Shown piece after piece: positions 11,901-24,230 of a stretch of DNA of 64,000 nucleotides. Every line of letters starts with the position of its first letter. Position 1 is the stretch's first letter. Source of the stretch: Euglena gracilis (Eukaryota > Euglenida > Euglenophyceae > Euglenales); NCBI GenBank assembly GCA_039621445.1, contig CP154954.1, positions 40,231,572 to 40,295,571 of the forward strand, given 5' to 3'. Made by a program: the position numbers and the translations under genes. Below the pieces are notes generated by a model, which worked only from the letters and a program-made list of their open reading frames with translations, was not told the origin of the DNA and made no database searches.

Positions 11901-14900
11901 TTTCGGGGCCAGATTGCCTCAATGCCAGGAAATGGGGTGTGCCAAAACGTCCCACCAGCCCCCGGGACCAGGTCAGCTGGGTTCCCCACCCCCCAAAACC
12001 CCATGAATATCAGAACCACTGCTGCTCAACGCCCCCCAAATAGCAAAATTTTCACAATTTTTGGGTGCTAATAGGGGGGGGGGGCGTGGGGGCGTGATTT
12101 TCGGGGCCAGATTGCCTCAATGCCAGGAAATGGGGTGTGCCAAAACGTCCCACCAGCCCCCGGGACCAGGTCAGCTGGGTTCCCCACCCCCCAAAACCCC
12201 ATGAATATCAGAACCACTGCTGCTCAACGCCCCCCAAATAGCAAAATTTTCACAATTTTTGGGTGCTAATCGGGGGGGGGGGGCGCGTGGGGGCGTGATT
12301 TTCGGGGCCAGATTGGCTCAATGCCAGGAAACGGGGTGTGCCAAAACGTCCCACCAGCCCGGACCAGGTCAGCTGGGTTCCCCACCCCCCAAAAACCCCA
12401 TGAATATCAGCAGCACTGCTGCACAACACCCCCCAAATAGCAAAATTTTCAAATTTTTTGGGGGCAAAGGGGGGGGGGGGCGTGGGGGCGTGATTTTCGG
12501 GGCCAGATTGCCTCAATGCCAGGAAATGGGGTGTGCCAAAACGTCCCACCAGCCCCCGGGACCAGGTCAGCTGGGTTCCCCACCCCCCAAAACCCCATGA
12601 ATATCAGAACCACTGCTGCTCAACGCCCCCCAAATAGCAAAATTTTCACAATTTTTGGGTGCTAATAGGGGGGGGGGCGTGGGGGCGTGATTTTCGGGGC
12701 CAGAATAGCTCAATTCTAGGAAATGGGGAGTACCAAAAAGTCCCAACACCCCCCGGGACCAGGAAAGATGAGATCCCCACACCCCAAAACCCCATGAATA
12801 TCAGAACCACTGCTGCTCAACGCCCCCCAAATAGCAAAATTTTCACAATTTTTGGGCGTTAATCGGGGGGGGGGGCGTGGGGGCGTGATTTTCGGGGCCA
12901 GATTGTCTCATTGCCAGGAAATGGGGTGTGCCAAAACGTCCCACCAGCCCCCGGGACCAGGTCAGCTGGGTTCCCCACCCCCCAAAACCCCATGAATATC
13001 AGAACCACTGCTGCTCAACGCCCCCCAAATAGCAAAATTTTCACAATTTTTGGGTGCTAATAGGGGGGGGGGCGTGGGGGCGTGATTTTCGGGGCCAGAT
13101 TGTCTCATTGCCAGGAAATGGGGTGTGCCAACGCCCCCCCAGCAGCCCCCACCAAAAGAAAAAAAAAAAAAAAACACACAAACAAAACAAAAAAAAACAG
13201 CTGGGAAAAAAAATGAACCACCACAACGAATAGCAAAATTTTCACAATTTTGCGTATTTGGGGGGTGGGCGTGTGCTGACATTCATGGGGTGGGGTGGGG
13301 CCAGCTGACCCCCCCGGGGGTGTGCTTTTCCCCACCCCCCCATTGAGGCAATCTGGCCCCAAAAACGCCCCCCCCCCCAAATAGCAAAATTTCTCACAAT
13401 TTTGCTAGGGGGGGGGCGTGGGGCGTACATGGTTTAGGGGGGGGGTGGTCATGCCCGCAGGGGGGGGGTCCCCACCCCCCCCCCCCATCAGGGGTTCCCC
13501 ACCCCCAAAAAACCCCCAAAAAGCAACCCTGGCGCTTCGCGCCAAAATGCAAAATTTTTCACAATTTTTGGGCCCAATGCCATGGGGGGGTGTGGGGGGG
13601 GCAAAAATTTTCGGGCGCTTGGCCGGGCCAAAACGGCCCCCCAGCGACCAGGTGGGTTCCCCACCCCCCCCCCCCCCCCTGTGCCACCATCACCACCCCC
13701 CCCCAAATAGCAAAATTTTCACAATTTTTGGGGGCGTTGAGCAGCGGGGGGGGGGGGGGTGGGGCGTGATTTTCGGGGCAGGTGGGACTTTTGCCACTGT
13801 GCCAAAACGTCCACCAGCCCCCGGGACCAGGTCAGCTGGGTTCCCCACCCCCCAAAACCCCATGAATATCAGAACCACTGCTGCTCAACGCCCCCCAAAT
13901 AGCAAAATTTTCACAATTTTTGGGTGCTAATAGGGGGGGGGGGGGGGGGGGGGGGGATTTTTGGGGCCAGATTGCCTCAATGCCAGGAAATGGGGGGTGC
14001 CAAAACGTCCCACCAGCCCCCGGGACCAGGTCAGCTGGGTTCCCCACCCCCAAAAACCCATGAATGTCAGCACCACTGCTGCTCAACCCCCCCAAAAAAA
14101 CAAAATTTTCACAATTTTGGGGTGTTAACGGGGGGGGGGGGGGCGTGGGGGCGTGATTTTCGGGGCCAGATTGCCTCAATGCCAGGAAATGGGGTGTGCC
14201 AAAACGTCCCACCAGCCCCCGGGACCAGGTCAGCTGGGTTCCCCACCCCCCAAAACCCCATGAATATCAGAACCACTGCTGCTCAACCCCCCCACAATAG
14301 AAAATTTTTAAAATTTTTGGGTGTTTAATGGGGGGGGGGGGGGGGCGTGGGGGCGTGATTTTCGGGGCCAGATTGCTCATGCCAGGAAATGGGGTGTGCC
14401 AAAACGTCCCACCAGCCCCCGGGAGCGGGGCAGCTGGGTTCCCCACACCCCAAAACCCCATGAATGTCAGCACCACTGCTGCTCAACGCCCCCCAAATAG
14501 CAAAATTTTCACAATTTTTGGGGGTTTATTCGGGGGGGGGGGGGCGTGGGGGCGTGATTTTCGGGGCCAGATTGGCTCAATGCCAGGAAATGGGGTGTGC
14601 CAAAACGTCCCACCAGCCCCCGGGACCAGGTCAGCTGGGTTCCCCACCCCCCAAAACCCCATGAATATCAGAACCACTGCTGCTCAACGCCCCCCAAATA
14701 GCAAAATTTTCACAATTTTTGGGTGTTAATCGGGGGGGGGGGGGCGTGGGGGCGTGATTTTCGGGGCCAGATTGGCTCAATGCCAGGAAATGGGGTGTGC
14801 CAAAACGTCCCACCAGCCCCCGGGACCAGGTCAGCTGGGTTCCCCACCCCCCAAAACCCCATGAATATCAGAACCACTGCTGCTCAACCCCCCCAAATAG

Positions 14901-17900
14901 CAAAATTTTCACATTTTTTTGGGTGTTAATCGGGGGGGGGGGGGGGGGGGGTGGGGGCGTGATTTTCGGGGCCAGATTGCCTCAATGCCAGGAAATGGGG
15001 TGTGCCAAAACGTCCCACCAGCCCCCGGGACCAGGTCAGCTGGGTTCCCCACCCCCCAAAACCCCATGAATATCAGAACCACTGCTGCTCAACGCCCCCC
15101 CAAATAGCAAAATTTTCACAATTTTTGGGCGTTAATCGGGGGGGGGGGGCGTGGGGGCGTGATTTTCGGGGCCAGATTGGCTCAATGCCAGGAAATGGGG
15201 TGTGCCAAAACGTCCCACCAGCCCCCGGGACCAGGTCAGCTGGGTTCCCCACCCCCCAAAACCCCATGAATGTCAGCACCACTGCTGCTCAACACCCCCA
15301 AATAGCAAAATTTTCACAATTTTTGGGCGTTGATCGGGGGGGGGGGGCGTGGGGGCGTGATTTTCGGGGCCAGATTGGCTCAATGCCAGGAAATGGGGTG
15401 TGCCAAAACGTCCCACCAGCCCCCGGGACCAGGTCAGCTGGGTTCCCCACCCCCCAAAACCCCATGAATATCAGCACCACTGCTGCTCAACGCCCCCCAA
15501 ATAGCAAAATTTTCACAATTTTTGGGTGTTAATCGGGGGGGGGGGGGAGGGCGTTGGGGCGTGATTTTCGGGGCCAGATTGCCTCAATGCCAGGAAATGG
15601 GGTGTGCCAAAACGTCCCACCAGCCCCCGGGACCAGGTCAGCTGGGTTCCCCACCCCCCAAAACCCCATGAATGTCAGCACCACTGCTGCTCAACGCCCC
15701 CCAAATAGCAAAATTTTCACAATTTTGGGGCGTTAATCGGGGGGGGGGGGCGTGGGGGCGTGATTTTCGGGGCCAGATTGGCTCAATGCCAGGAAATGGG
15801 GTGTGCCAAAACGTCCCACCAGCCCCCGGGACCAGGTCAGCTGGGTTCCCCACCCCCCAAAACCCCATGAATATCAGCACCACTGCTGCTCAACGCCCCC
15901 CAAATAGCAAAATTTTCACAATTTTTGGGTGCTAATCGGGGGGGGGGGGCGTGGGGGCGTGATTTTCGGGGCCAGATTGCCTCAATGCCAGGAAATGGGG
16001 TGTGCCAAAACGTCCCACCAGCCCCCGGGACCAGGTCAGCTGGGTTCCCCACCCCCCAAAACCCCATGAATATCAGCACCACTGCTGCTCAACGCCCCCC
16101 AAATAGCAAAATTTTCACAATTTTTGGGTGCTAATAGGGGGGGCGGCGTGGGGGCGTGATTTTCGGGGCCAGATTGGCTCAATGCCAGGAAATGGGGTGT
16201 GCCAAAACGTCCCACCAGCCCCCGGGACCAGGTCAGCTGGGTTCCCCACCCCCCAAAACCCCATGAATATCAGAACCACTGCTGCTCAACGCCCCCCAAA
16301 TAGCAAATTTTTCACATTTTTTGGGTGCTAATAGGGGGGGGGGGGCGTGGGGGCGTGATTTTCGGGGCCAGATTGCCTCAATGCCAGGAAATGGGGTGTG
16401 CCAAAACGTCCCACCAGCCCCCGGGACCAGGTCAGCTGGGTTCCCCACCCCCCAAAACCCCATGAATATCAGCACCACTGCTGCTCAACGCCCCCCCAAA
16501 TAGCAAAATTTTCACAATTTTGGGGCGTTAATCGGGGGGGGGGGGGGCGGGGGGGCGTGATTTTCGGGGCCAGATTGCCTCAATGCCAGGAAATGGGGTG
16601 TGCCAAAACGTCCCACCAGCCCCCGGGACCAGGTCAGCTGGGTTCCCCACCCCCCAAAACCCCATGAATATCAGAACCACTGCTGCTCAACGACCCCCAA
16701 ATAGCAAAATTTTCACAATTTTTGGGCGTTAATCGGGGGGGGGGGGGGCGTGGGGGCGTGATTTTCGGGGCCAGATTGCCTCAATGCCAGGAAATGGGGT
16801 GTGCCAAAACGTCCCACCAGCCCCCGGGACCAGGTCAGCTGGGTTCCCCACCCCCCAAAACCCCATGAATATCAGAACCACTGCTGCTCAACGCCCCCCA
16901 AATAGCAAAATTTTCACAATTTTTGGGTGCTAATAGGGGGGGGGGGGCGTGGGGGCGTGATTTTCGGGGCCAGATTGCCTCAATGCCAGGAAATGGGGTG
17001 TACCAAAACGTCCCACCAGCCCCCGGGACCAGGTCAGCTGGGTTCCCCACCCCCCAAAACCCCATGAATATCAGAACCACTGCTGCTCAACACCCCCCAA
17101 ATAGCAAAATTTTCACAATTTTTGGGTGCTAATAGGGGGGGGGGGGGGGGGGGGGGTGATTTTCGGGGCCAGATTGCCTCAATGCCAGGAAATGGGGTGT
17201 GCCAAAACGTCCCACCAGCCCCCGGGACCAGGTCAGCTGGGTTCCCCACCCCCCAAAACCCCATGAATATCAGAACCACTGCTGCTCAACGCCCCCCCAA
17301 ATAGCAAAATTTTCACAATTTTTGGATGCTAATAGGGGGGGGGGGCGTGGGGGCGTGATTTTCGGGGCCAGATTGGCTCAATGCCAGGAAATGGGGTGTA
17401 CCAAAACGTCCCACCAGCCCCCGGGACCAGGTCAGCTGGGTTCCCCACCCCCCAAAACCCCATGAATATCAGAACCACTCGGGGGGGGGGGGCGTGGGGG
17501 CGTGGGGGCGTGATTTTCGGGGCCAGATTGCCTCAATGCCAGGAAATGGGGTGTGCCAAAACGTCCCACCAGCCCCCGGGACCAGGTCAGCTGGGTTCCC
17601 CACCCCCCAAAACCCCATGAATATCAGAACCACTGCTGCTCAACCCCCCCAAATAGCAAAATTTTCACATTTTTTTGGGTGTTAATCGGGGGGGGGGGGA
17701 GGGGGGCGTGATTTTCGGGGCCAGATTGCCTCAATGCCAGGAAATGTGGTGTGCCAAAGAGCGCCACCAGCCCCCGGGACCAGGTCAGCTGGGTTCCCCA
17801 CCCCCCAAAACCCCATGAATATCAGAACCACTGCTGCTCAACACCCCCAAGTAATAGGGGGGGGGGGGCGTGGGGGCGTGATTTTCGGGGCCAGATTGCC

Positions 17901-18955
17901 TCAATGCCAGGAAATGGGGTGTGCCAAAACGTCCCACCAGCCCCCGGGACCAGGTCAGCTGGGTTCCCCACCCCCCAAAACCCCATGAATATCAGAACCA
18001 CTGCTGCTCAACGCCCCCCAAATAGCAAAATTTTCACAATTTTTGGGTGCTAATAGGGGGGGGGGGGGGGGGGGCGTGATTTTCGGGGCCAGATTGCCTC
18101 AATGCCAGGAAATGGGGTGTGCCAAAACGTCCCACCAGCCCCCGGGACCAGGTCAGCTGGGTTCCCCACCCCCCAAAACCCCATGAATATCAGAACCACT
18201 GCTGCTCAACACCCCCAAATAACAAAATTTTCACAATTTTTTGGTTGTAAACGGGGGGGGGGGGGGGGCGCGTGGGGGCGTGATTTTCGGGGCCAGATTG
18301 CCTCAATGCCAGGAAATGGGGTGTGCCAAAACGTCCCACCAGCCCCCGGGACCAGGTCAGCTGGGTTCCCCACCCCCCAAAACCCCATGAATATCAGAAC
18401 CACTGCTGCTCAACACCCCCAAGTAATAGGGGGGGGGGGGCGTGGAGGCGTGATTTTTGGGGCCAGATTGGCTCAATGCCAGGAAATGGGGTGTGCCAAA
18501 ACGTCCCACCAGCCCCCGGGACCAGGTCAGCTGGGTTCCCCACCCCCCAAAACCCCATGAATATCAGAACCACTGCTGCTCAACGCCCCCCAAATAGCAA
18601 AATTTTCACAATTTTTGGGTGCTAATAGGGGGGGGGGCGTGGGGGCGTGATTTTCGGGTCCAGATTGCCTCAATGCCAGGAAATGGGGTGTGCCAAAACG
18701 TCCCACCAGCCCCCGGGACCAGGTCAGCTGGGTTCCCCACCCCCCAAAACCCCATGAATATCAGCACCACTGCTGCTCAACACCCCCCAAATAGCAAAAT
18801 TTTCACAATTTTTGGGCGTTGATCGGGGGGGGGGGGGGCGCGTGGGGGCGTGATTTTCGGGGCCAGATTGCCTCAATGCCAGGAAATGGGGTGTGCCAAA
18901 ACGTCCCACCAGCCCCCGGGACCAGGTCAGCTGGGTTCCCCACCCCCAAAGACCC
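8986..18955 (+). repeat. Satellite array, type II monomers
   Basis: About 50 tandem monomers with a very regular period of about 199 bp, seen from the repeated spacing of aatgccaggaaatggggtg. Each unit has the shared box GGGACCAGGTCAGCTGGG, then ccccatgaatatcagaaccactgctgctcaacgccccccaaatagcaaaattttcacaatttttgg, then a G-run of about 7-30, then cgtgggggcgtgattttcggggccagattg. Subvariants differ at a few positions, such as gaatATCAGA versus gaatGTCAGC and GGCTCAATG versus GCCTCAATG. The monomer at 8986-9060 is a type I/type II hybrid marking the boundary. All ORFs here are repeat artefacts. Confidence 0.95.
13128..13830. repeat. Scrambled and partly inverted block inside the type II array
   Basis: After 13128 a monomer breaks into an A-rich stretch (13155-13215). 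From about 13260 to 13375 the satellite reads in reverse, with tgacattcatgggg and caatctggcc being inverse satellite words. 13380-13830 holds degraded, C- and G-run-rich monomers before regular units resume at about 13840. This is the only clear orientation change in 10 kb of array. Confidence 0.7.
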
Positions 18956-20070
18956 CACTGTTTCGTAAGTGAGGAAACAGACCTTGGCCTGAAAATCACA
19001 CCCCGGTGCCCCGGTTAACAGTTGAAAATTGTCAAAATTTTGCAATTCAAGGTGTTGCGAGCCCCCCCCCCCCCAGGGCTGGTATTTTGGGCGTTTTGCA
19101 TCATTTTTTTTGGCCATTTTTGGGGAAAGTGGTTGGGGGTGACCCCCCTCCCCCCCGGTCTTAAAAAAAAAACCCCTGCCTGGCCTGTGTGCGTGTGCGC
19201 TTTCCGCTTCAGCAAGTTTTTCTAGCAGTGGATTCCAACCACTCAGAATTTCTCTCTGGGTGTGAATTCATACTTGTTCATTGTGCATGGTTTTTGCGTG
19301 CTTTTTTTGGACGCACATTGTTTTTATTGCAGGGATTTTTGAACAACTTTGGCTGATGTTGGTGCACAGTGCCAAAGGAAATATTGTCCGGGTGAGACCC
19401 CCAGACCCCCCAGAGAGGGGGAGGGTCTAGCTCTGGCTGGTGGCTTTATCCGGTGTCTTCGCAAAATGCCGGTGGACCCCTGGGGGCCTTGAGCAGAAGC
19501 CTGCCTGGAACCCCCCTCAAGGGGAGCCAGCCAGCGCTTCGTTGATTTATGAGAAGTCTTTTCTGGGCAGCGGGCGAGACACCCCAGGCTGCTCACTGCC
19601 CCCCCTCCCCCAATCCCCCCCCCCTCATTGGTGTGCAGGGTGAGGAAGCTGCGCCCCAGACCAGACTTCGCCGCCGGAGCACCGGGACGGCGCGGCGGGC
19701 CGGCAGTGCGGCGGGGAAGGAGGCCAGCGCCGCCGCGGCGGTCTGCCTGGCCACCGCTTTGGGTGGTGCGGATGGTTTCGCACCCCAACCCACAACCCCC
19801 CCCCCCACAAATGCCGGTCCCACCACCACTGCTTGCCACCCCCCGGGATGAACGTGGATGACAGGCACTGTACGTCCGATTCGGCGCTTGCTGTTGCATT
19901 TTGTGAGGGCGGCTGAAAAAACGTGCAAAACCGTGGCCGGCAGTGCACGACAGGCCCCGTGGCACAGAATTGTGCCACAGGCCTAGGCAAATGCAGAGGG
20001 CAATGTTTTTGGCTGCCCGTTGTATTCTCCCCCCGGAACCGCAGAGCACGGGGTCCCGCCGGCCCATGTG
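18956..20070. other. Array edge and GC-rich region with no gene seen
   Basis: The last satellite monomer ends in an unrelated sequence at about 18955 (gaccccactgtttcg...). 19074-19178 resembles a decayed CAGG-ended element: it starts CAGGGCTGGTATTTTG, ends AAAAAACCCCTG and has the family's ggccatttttggggaaagtg interior, but no target duplication is visible. 19490-19860 is GC-rich. ORFs on both strands show no domains. Confidence 0.45.
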
Positions 20071-20074
20071 CGGC

Positions 20075-20640
20075 CGCCACCAGGCACATGATGACCCCGC
20101 CAGGCACCTATAGTCGGAGGCCAGCAGGGGACGGGAAAGGGGTTCAGTGAGAACCGGTGTGATGGTCGCTCATGGCCAGGTCGGTGCTTTGGCCATTTGG
20201 GCCCCCCTTGCCTTTGCCGCCATCCTTCGACTGCCCTCGACCTCTTTCCTCCATAGGCCGCACAAGCCGACTAGGCCTCTTTTTTTTTGCTGTCTTGCTG
20301 CCCCTTTGCTTTGCTGCTGCAGCTCGCTGGGGCTGTCTAATGTGCTCCCCCATTGTGCTTCGCCTGCTTTGCTTGGAACTGTGCTCCTGCCATCTGCTTG
20401 CGACCTCTGCCCTGGGCCTGTTGTGGTCCTGCCCTGTTTCTTGGACCAATCGGGTCCGTGGCTGCACACCTGCAATGGCCAGCAGGCCTTCTGCCACCAC
20501 CTGCGTGAGGTTTCGGGCTGGACTATAGGCGCCTGGCCGTTGCGCGTGTCCTGATCCCACTGACTCATATGCCCCATGGGGTGCTGATGCTTGGTGGCGG
20601 CCAGCACTGGGCCGGGGCAAACCCAGAACGCTGCCGCTCC
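20075..20640 (+). repeat. Dispersed repeat R1, copy 2
   Basis: Left border gccaccaggcacatgatgaccccgccaggcac at 20075-20108. Right border ctgatcccactgactcatatg...ctgatgcttggtggcggccagcactgggcc at 20549-20615. The core between them differs from copy 1 but is likewise pyrimidine-rich. The minus-strand frame (333 codons at 20144-21145) is Lys/Arg/Gln-rich and matches nothing I recognise, so I do not call it a gene. Confidence 0.55.
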
Positions 20641-21165
20641 CAGAAACCGCCTCTGGCCCCAACCGGAGAAAGCCCCAACCCCCCCCCCCCAGTCTGGGAC
20701 GGGCCACCCCAGACACGGAAACGCACACACGCAGGGATGGAAAGGTCGAGTGTTTTGGCTTAATGAGGTTTAATAAGATGGCCATTCCAGTTGCTGAGGT
20801 TGGGTTTGGCGTGGTTGCCAGATGGCAGCTGCGGCTGCCAGGAGCGGTGGCGGCGGCGGCAGAGGCGGGCGGCAGCACAAGTGCGGGTGCTGGGGGCAGA
20901 GGTGTGCTCCTCTCTGCCATTTGCTGCATTTGCCCTGGCGTAGTTGTAGTAGACGGGAGTTGGGGGACAATTTTTTGGTGGCAGGGAAGGAGGGACACAG
21001 TGACACACCAACCCCCCAAATGGAGCGCCAAAGGTTCAACCCGTTCTTGTAAAGTCTTGTGGGACATTCTGTTTGAGTTGCTGGACACCATTGCTTCACC
21101 GCTTTGTTTTGTTTTTCCGGCAAGGTTCACGGCAAGCATTTTCATATTTCCATTCCCTCAAGCAT
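20641..21165. other. Unassigned region
   Basis: CAG/GGC-rich sequence at 20815-20890, then mixed sequence. There is no recognisable gene, repeat border or splice pattern. Confidence 0.35.
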
Positions 21166-21169
21166 GCAA

Positions 21170-21660
21170 TCCCTCCGAATTTATGGGAGAATTTTTTCCA
21201 CATTTTGGGTGCGGTTTATTTGGCAACCGAAAATGTGGTGTTCCCCCGTGACCCGAACCACCCCCTGTGCATGTGACGCTTCTTTCCGCACCTTCTGCCG
21301 CACCTTCTGCAGATTCAAGTGCAAGAAATGACAATGCATTGAGATTGAGCAACTATTATGCTTTGGATGGAACCTGATTTTGAAACGACTTGGAAGATGA
21401 TGATGAAGGTTTGGATGATGGATGATAATGAAGGTGATGTCTCTCTAAAAATGACAGTATCAAAAGTGTATTTGATTCAGCAACGCAAAGCACGAGGTTT
21501 GTCGAAAATTGAAAACAACAGCCAATTTTGATTGTAACTGGTTTTTTGAACCCCATTTTATTTTGGCCAATCAACGGGAACCAAAATCTTGTGAAATGTG
21601 ACACAAAGCTGTTGAAACAGCCCTCGGTGGGGACAATTGGATTGACATTTGATATTGATT
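21170..21660 (+). pseudogene. R2: decayed coding-like repeat, copy 2
   Basis: Diverged copy of 2890-3590. Shared landmarks in order are gcaaccgaaaatgtggtgttccccc, ccccctgtgcatgtgacgc, ccttctgcagat, an ATG at about 21358, a YLIQQRKARGLSKIENN segment, then aatgtgacacaaagctgttgaaacagccctcggtgggg. The in-frame TGA in aatgtgacac is kept. The acidic region of copy 1 is out of frame here. The family is unknown. Confidence 0.4.
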
Positions 21661-21689
21661 TTGATATTGGCAACCCGCTTTTCTGGACA

Positions 21690-21905
21690 TTGACGCAATC
21701 TGGCCCCGAAAATTATTGCCCCCATGCCTCGATTTAACAGCCAAAAATTGTCAGAATTTTTGCAATTCGGGGGGTAGAGCGGCTGTATTCCCCCCTCCCC
21801 ATATGGCAAAATTTTGAATTTTTTTGTGCATCAGTCGGGTCTTTGCTAAAACTTGCCACCTGCCCCCGGGACCAGGTCAGCTGGGTTCCCCACCCCCAAA
21901 AACTC
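21690..21905 (+). repeat. Solitary satellite-like monomer
   Basis: Contains ttgacgcaatctggcccc, an inverted piece, then cttgccacctgcccccgggaccaggtcagctgggttccccacccccaaaaac, the conserved satellite box in plus orientation, 2.7 kb outside the array. It immediately precedes an R3 composite repeat. Confidence 0.6.
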
Positions 21906-21957
21906 CCAAGAATTTTGTCTGGTTGTCCCTCCCCACACCTCTTGGCATTCAGGTGCT

Positions 21958-22220
21958 CTCCAAGGAGAAGGAGGAGGAAAATGAAGGAACAAGCTGAATG
22001 AAAAAGAAGGAGGAAGAGGAAGAAGAGGGAAGAAGAAAAAGGAAGAAGGAAGGGGAAAAAGAAGAAGGAGCAAGAAGAAGAAAAAGAAGAAGGAAAAAAA
22101 AAAGAAGAAGGAAGCAGGCGATGGAATACGAAGAAGGAAGGAGAAGAAAGAAGGAGTTGCAGAAGTTGAAGGTAGAAGGAATGATCAGAGAAGAAGGGAG
22201 ACAATGGAAGAGGAAGGTGG
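21958..22220 (+). repeat. Homopurine (GAA/GGA) tract of about 260 bp
   Basis: Almost uninterrupted A/G on the plus strand (gaagaagg, ggaagaag and similar). Such tracts can form triplex (H-DNA) structures. The Lys/Glu and Ser/Phe ORFs across it are artefacts. Equivalent tracts lie at 29157-29395 and 37405-37725. Confidence 0.85.
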
Positions 22221-22399
22221 CCATTGCCAGCCCAACACCCACCTCCTCTCTTCCAGCCCAGTGCCCCGCACTACCACAAAATAGCTTGTGGTTGACGTTT
22301 TTTTTGTGAATTGGTCGCGTTGTTGTTTCCCCCACGTGGCTATGCAAAATAGCACCAGAACAAAGCTGAGTGTGTTTTTTTAAAGGAAGCTTGCATCCA

Positions 22400-22551
22400 C
22401 GCACGCGCGCGCGCACACACACACACATTCACACACAGGCACACACACACACACACGCACACAGCACACACACGCACTCACACACACACACGCACGCACA
22501 CACACGCACACGCACACGCACACGCACACGCACACGCACACACGCACGCAC
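22400..22551. repeat. CA/CG microsatellite
   Basis: About 150 bp of alternating purine-pyrimidine, mainly CA with regularly spaced CGCA interruptions. This composition favours left-handed (Z) DNA. Confidence 0.95.
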
Positions 22552-23290
22552 CGAGGGGGCAGCGAACACAGCGCATGCAGAGCAGGCAACATAGTTTGTT
22601 GTGGAGTTTGCATCGTTTGTGTGAGCTGGGGGCACTGACGGGAGGCAGCGGCGGCCAGGCGGCGCAGGAGCGGGGGCAAGCGAAGGAGCGGGGGCGGGCC
22701 ATCGAGCCATGGCCAGCCCCGATATCCGCCTCCCCCTGCCAGACCAGTGCCCCCTGCTATCACAGAACAGGTTGTGGTCAACATTTTTTTTGTGAATTGC
22801 ATTGCATTCCCCCCAGGTAGCAAAGCTGAGAATATTTTTTTGAGAATGCTTCCGCACACGCGCGCACACACGCACACACCACACACGAGTGAATGCGGGC
22901 ACGCATGCATGCGCGCACACATATGCATATGCATGCACAGAAGGTGTGTGGAACACATGCTTGCATCACATGCAGAGTGGACAACATAGTCTGTGGTGGT
23001 GTTTGAATTTGATTTGGACATGTTTGTGTGAGCAGGGGGACTGAAGGGAGGCAGCAGGCCAGGCAGCAGGAGCGGGGGCGCACTGTGCGGGCATGCTTCC
23101 CCCATCTCCACCTGCCCGCCAGTCCGCTCGCTGCCAGGTGTGTGCTGCTGCCTCAGCAAGAAGGGGGGCTGGGTGTGTGCAACTGTGCGTATTGCATTTC
23201 AGCAGAAAGGAACCGACAATGATGCCAAGAAAAATATGCGGATATGCATAGCGGATTGCCAGGTTGCCCATTTTTCAAATCAGAAATGTT

Positions 23291-24230
23291 GTGCCCTGGA
23301 CACTCTTTCGTTTTGTTTTTTTTTGCTGGCTTTTGGATTTTGTTGGTGTTATCAGCTTGTGGACAATGAATGGCAAAGATTGCAAGGCACAGCCGTGTTC
23401 CTGAGGCCAAAGATGATTTTTGTCATTTTCGGATTTTTCACCCAAGAAATTCCATATTTCCAGAATCAGCATGTTCCCAAAATGACAAAAGGCAAGCTTT
23501 TGGACTTTTCTTTTTGGAAAGGATGTGAAAAATGGCTCAAAGCTTGCGCCCATGTTGCAAAACGACCAAATTTGTGAAATTTTCCCAAGTCCCCTCCAGT
23601 ACATTCCCGACATCAATTTTTCCTCGGTTTCTCAAGGGCCTCCAACATCAATCCTCCCCCCCTGTGCACTGCACAGAAGCTGGTCTGTGTGCAGACGGGT
23701 CTTTGTGTCACCGGATGGCAGGGTGACAGGCATGTGGCTATTTGCTGATGTTTTGGTTTCATTGCTTGGCAGTTGGAAGTGCAGGAGTGAACTTTCTGAA
23801 CACCCACCCACCAGCACCTGGGAGAAAATGACCCAAAGTCAATGGGTTGGTAGCCCAAATCGGGGGGGGGGGGAGGTCTGGCGGGTCGAAAAACGCTCAT
23901 TTTCGGCCCAAAAACAGTTTTTCTGGGTCCGGGAGGCCAAAAAACATCGTTTTGGGCCAAAAAAATTCGGTTTTTATCGCTTTTTTTTGACCCGAAAATG
24001 GCCCAAGGGGATCCATCCACCTAGCAGCCTTTTTTTTTAAACAGATTCATGTTCTTGTCCATCCAGCTTTTCGACTTGGTGGATGGAACAGGTTTTTGGT
24101 ATTGCAGTTCACTCCACAGCCGAAAGCCTGTGGGACATTTTTGCTCATTTGGTGCTGAAGGCCCCAAATATGTGCATTATCTTTTCTGGTTTGCTTGCCA
24201 TTCGTTGATATCTGACGCTCTGGTTGGCGC
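23291..24230. other. Unassigned region
   Basis: Mixed sequence. 23660-23690 reads like a pyrimidine tract ending in tgcactgcacag and could be a splice acceptor, but the downstream frames close within about 25 codons. There is no supported gene. Confidence 0.3.

Larger units (their letters stand above)
21915..23290 (+). repeat. Composite repeat R3, copy 1
   Basis: Ordered modules are: gttgtccctccccacacctcttggcattcaggt; a homopurine tract (21958-22220); gccagcccaacacccacc...cagtgcccc; a T-run then gtgaattgg; a CA tract (22400-22551); a gtttgtgtgagctgggggcactgacgggaggcagcggcggccaggcggcgcaggagcggggg tail; and cacctgcccgccagtccgctcgctgccagg. Part of the middle and tail is duplicated, with a second short CA tract at 22855-22940. 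The same module order occurs at 29090-30175 and 37340-38455. Confidence 0.75.

Noticed and set aside
3600-18955. Dozens of similar ORFs (for example GFWGVGNPADLVPGAG and MPGNGVCQNVPPAPGTRSAGF) that look like a repeated protein family
   Set aside because: They are translations of the satellite on both strands. The reading frames change with G-run length, and the conservation tracks DNA, not protein.
9050-18955. CRISPR array (regular repeats with spacers)
   Set aside because: The whole 199-bp unit is repeated with no unique spacers, there are no cas genes, and the context is eukaryotic.
20144-21145. 333-codon minus-strand ORF, Lys/Arg/Gln-rich
   Set aside because: Spans the core and right border of repeat R1 and neighbouring sequence. 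Low complexity, competing plus-strand ORFs, no recognisable domain, and the R1 copies do not share this frame.
22370-23159. Long Thr-His, Cys-Val and Glu-Lys/Phe-Ser ORFs around microsatellites (also at 29.1-29.9, 33.1-33.5, 37.2-38, 39-39.6 and 42.8-43.9 kb)
   Set aside because: Pure translations of CA/TG and GAA tracts.
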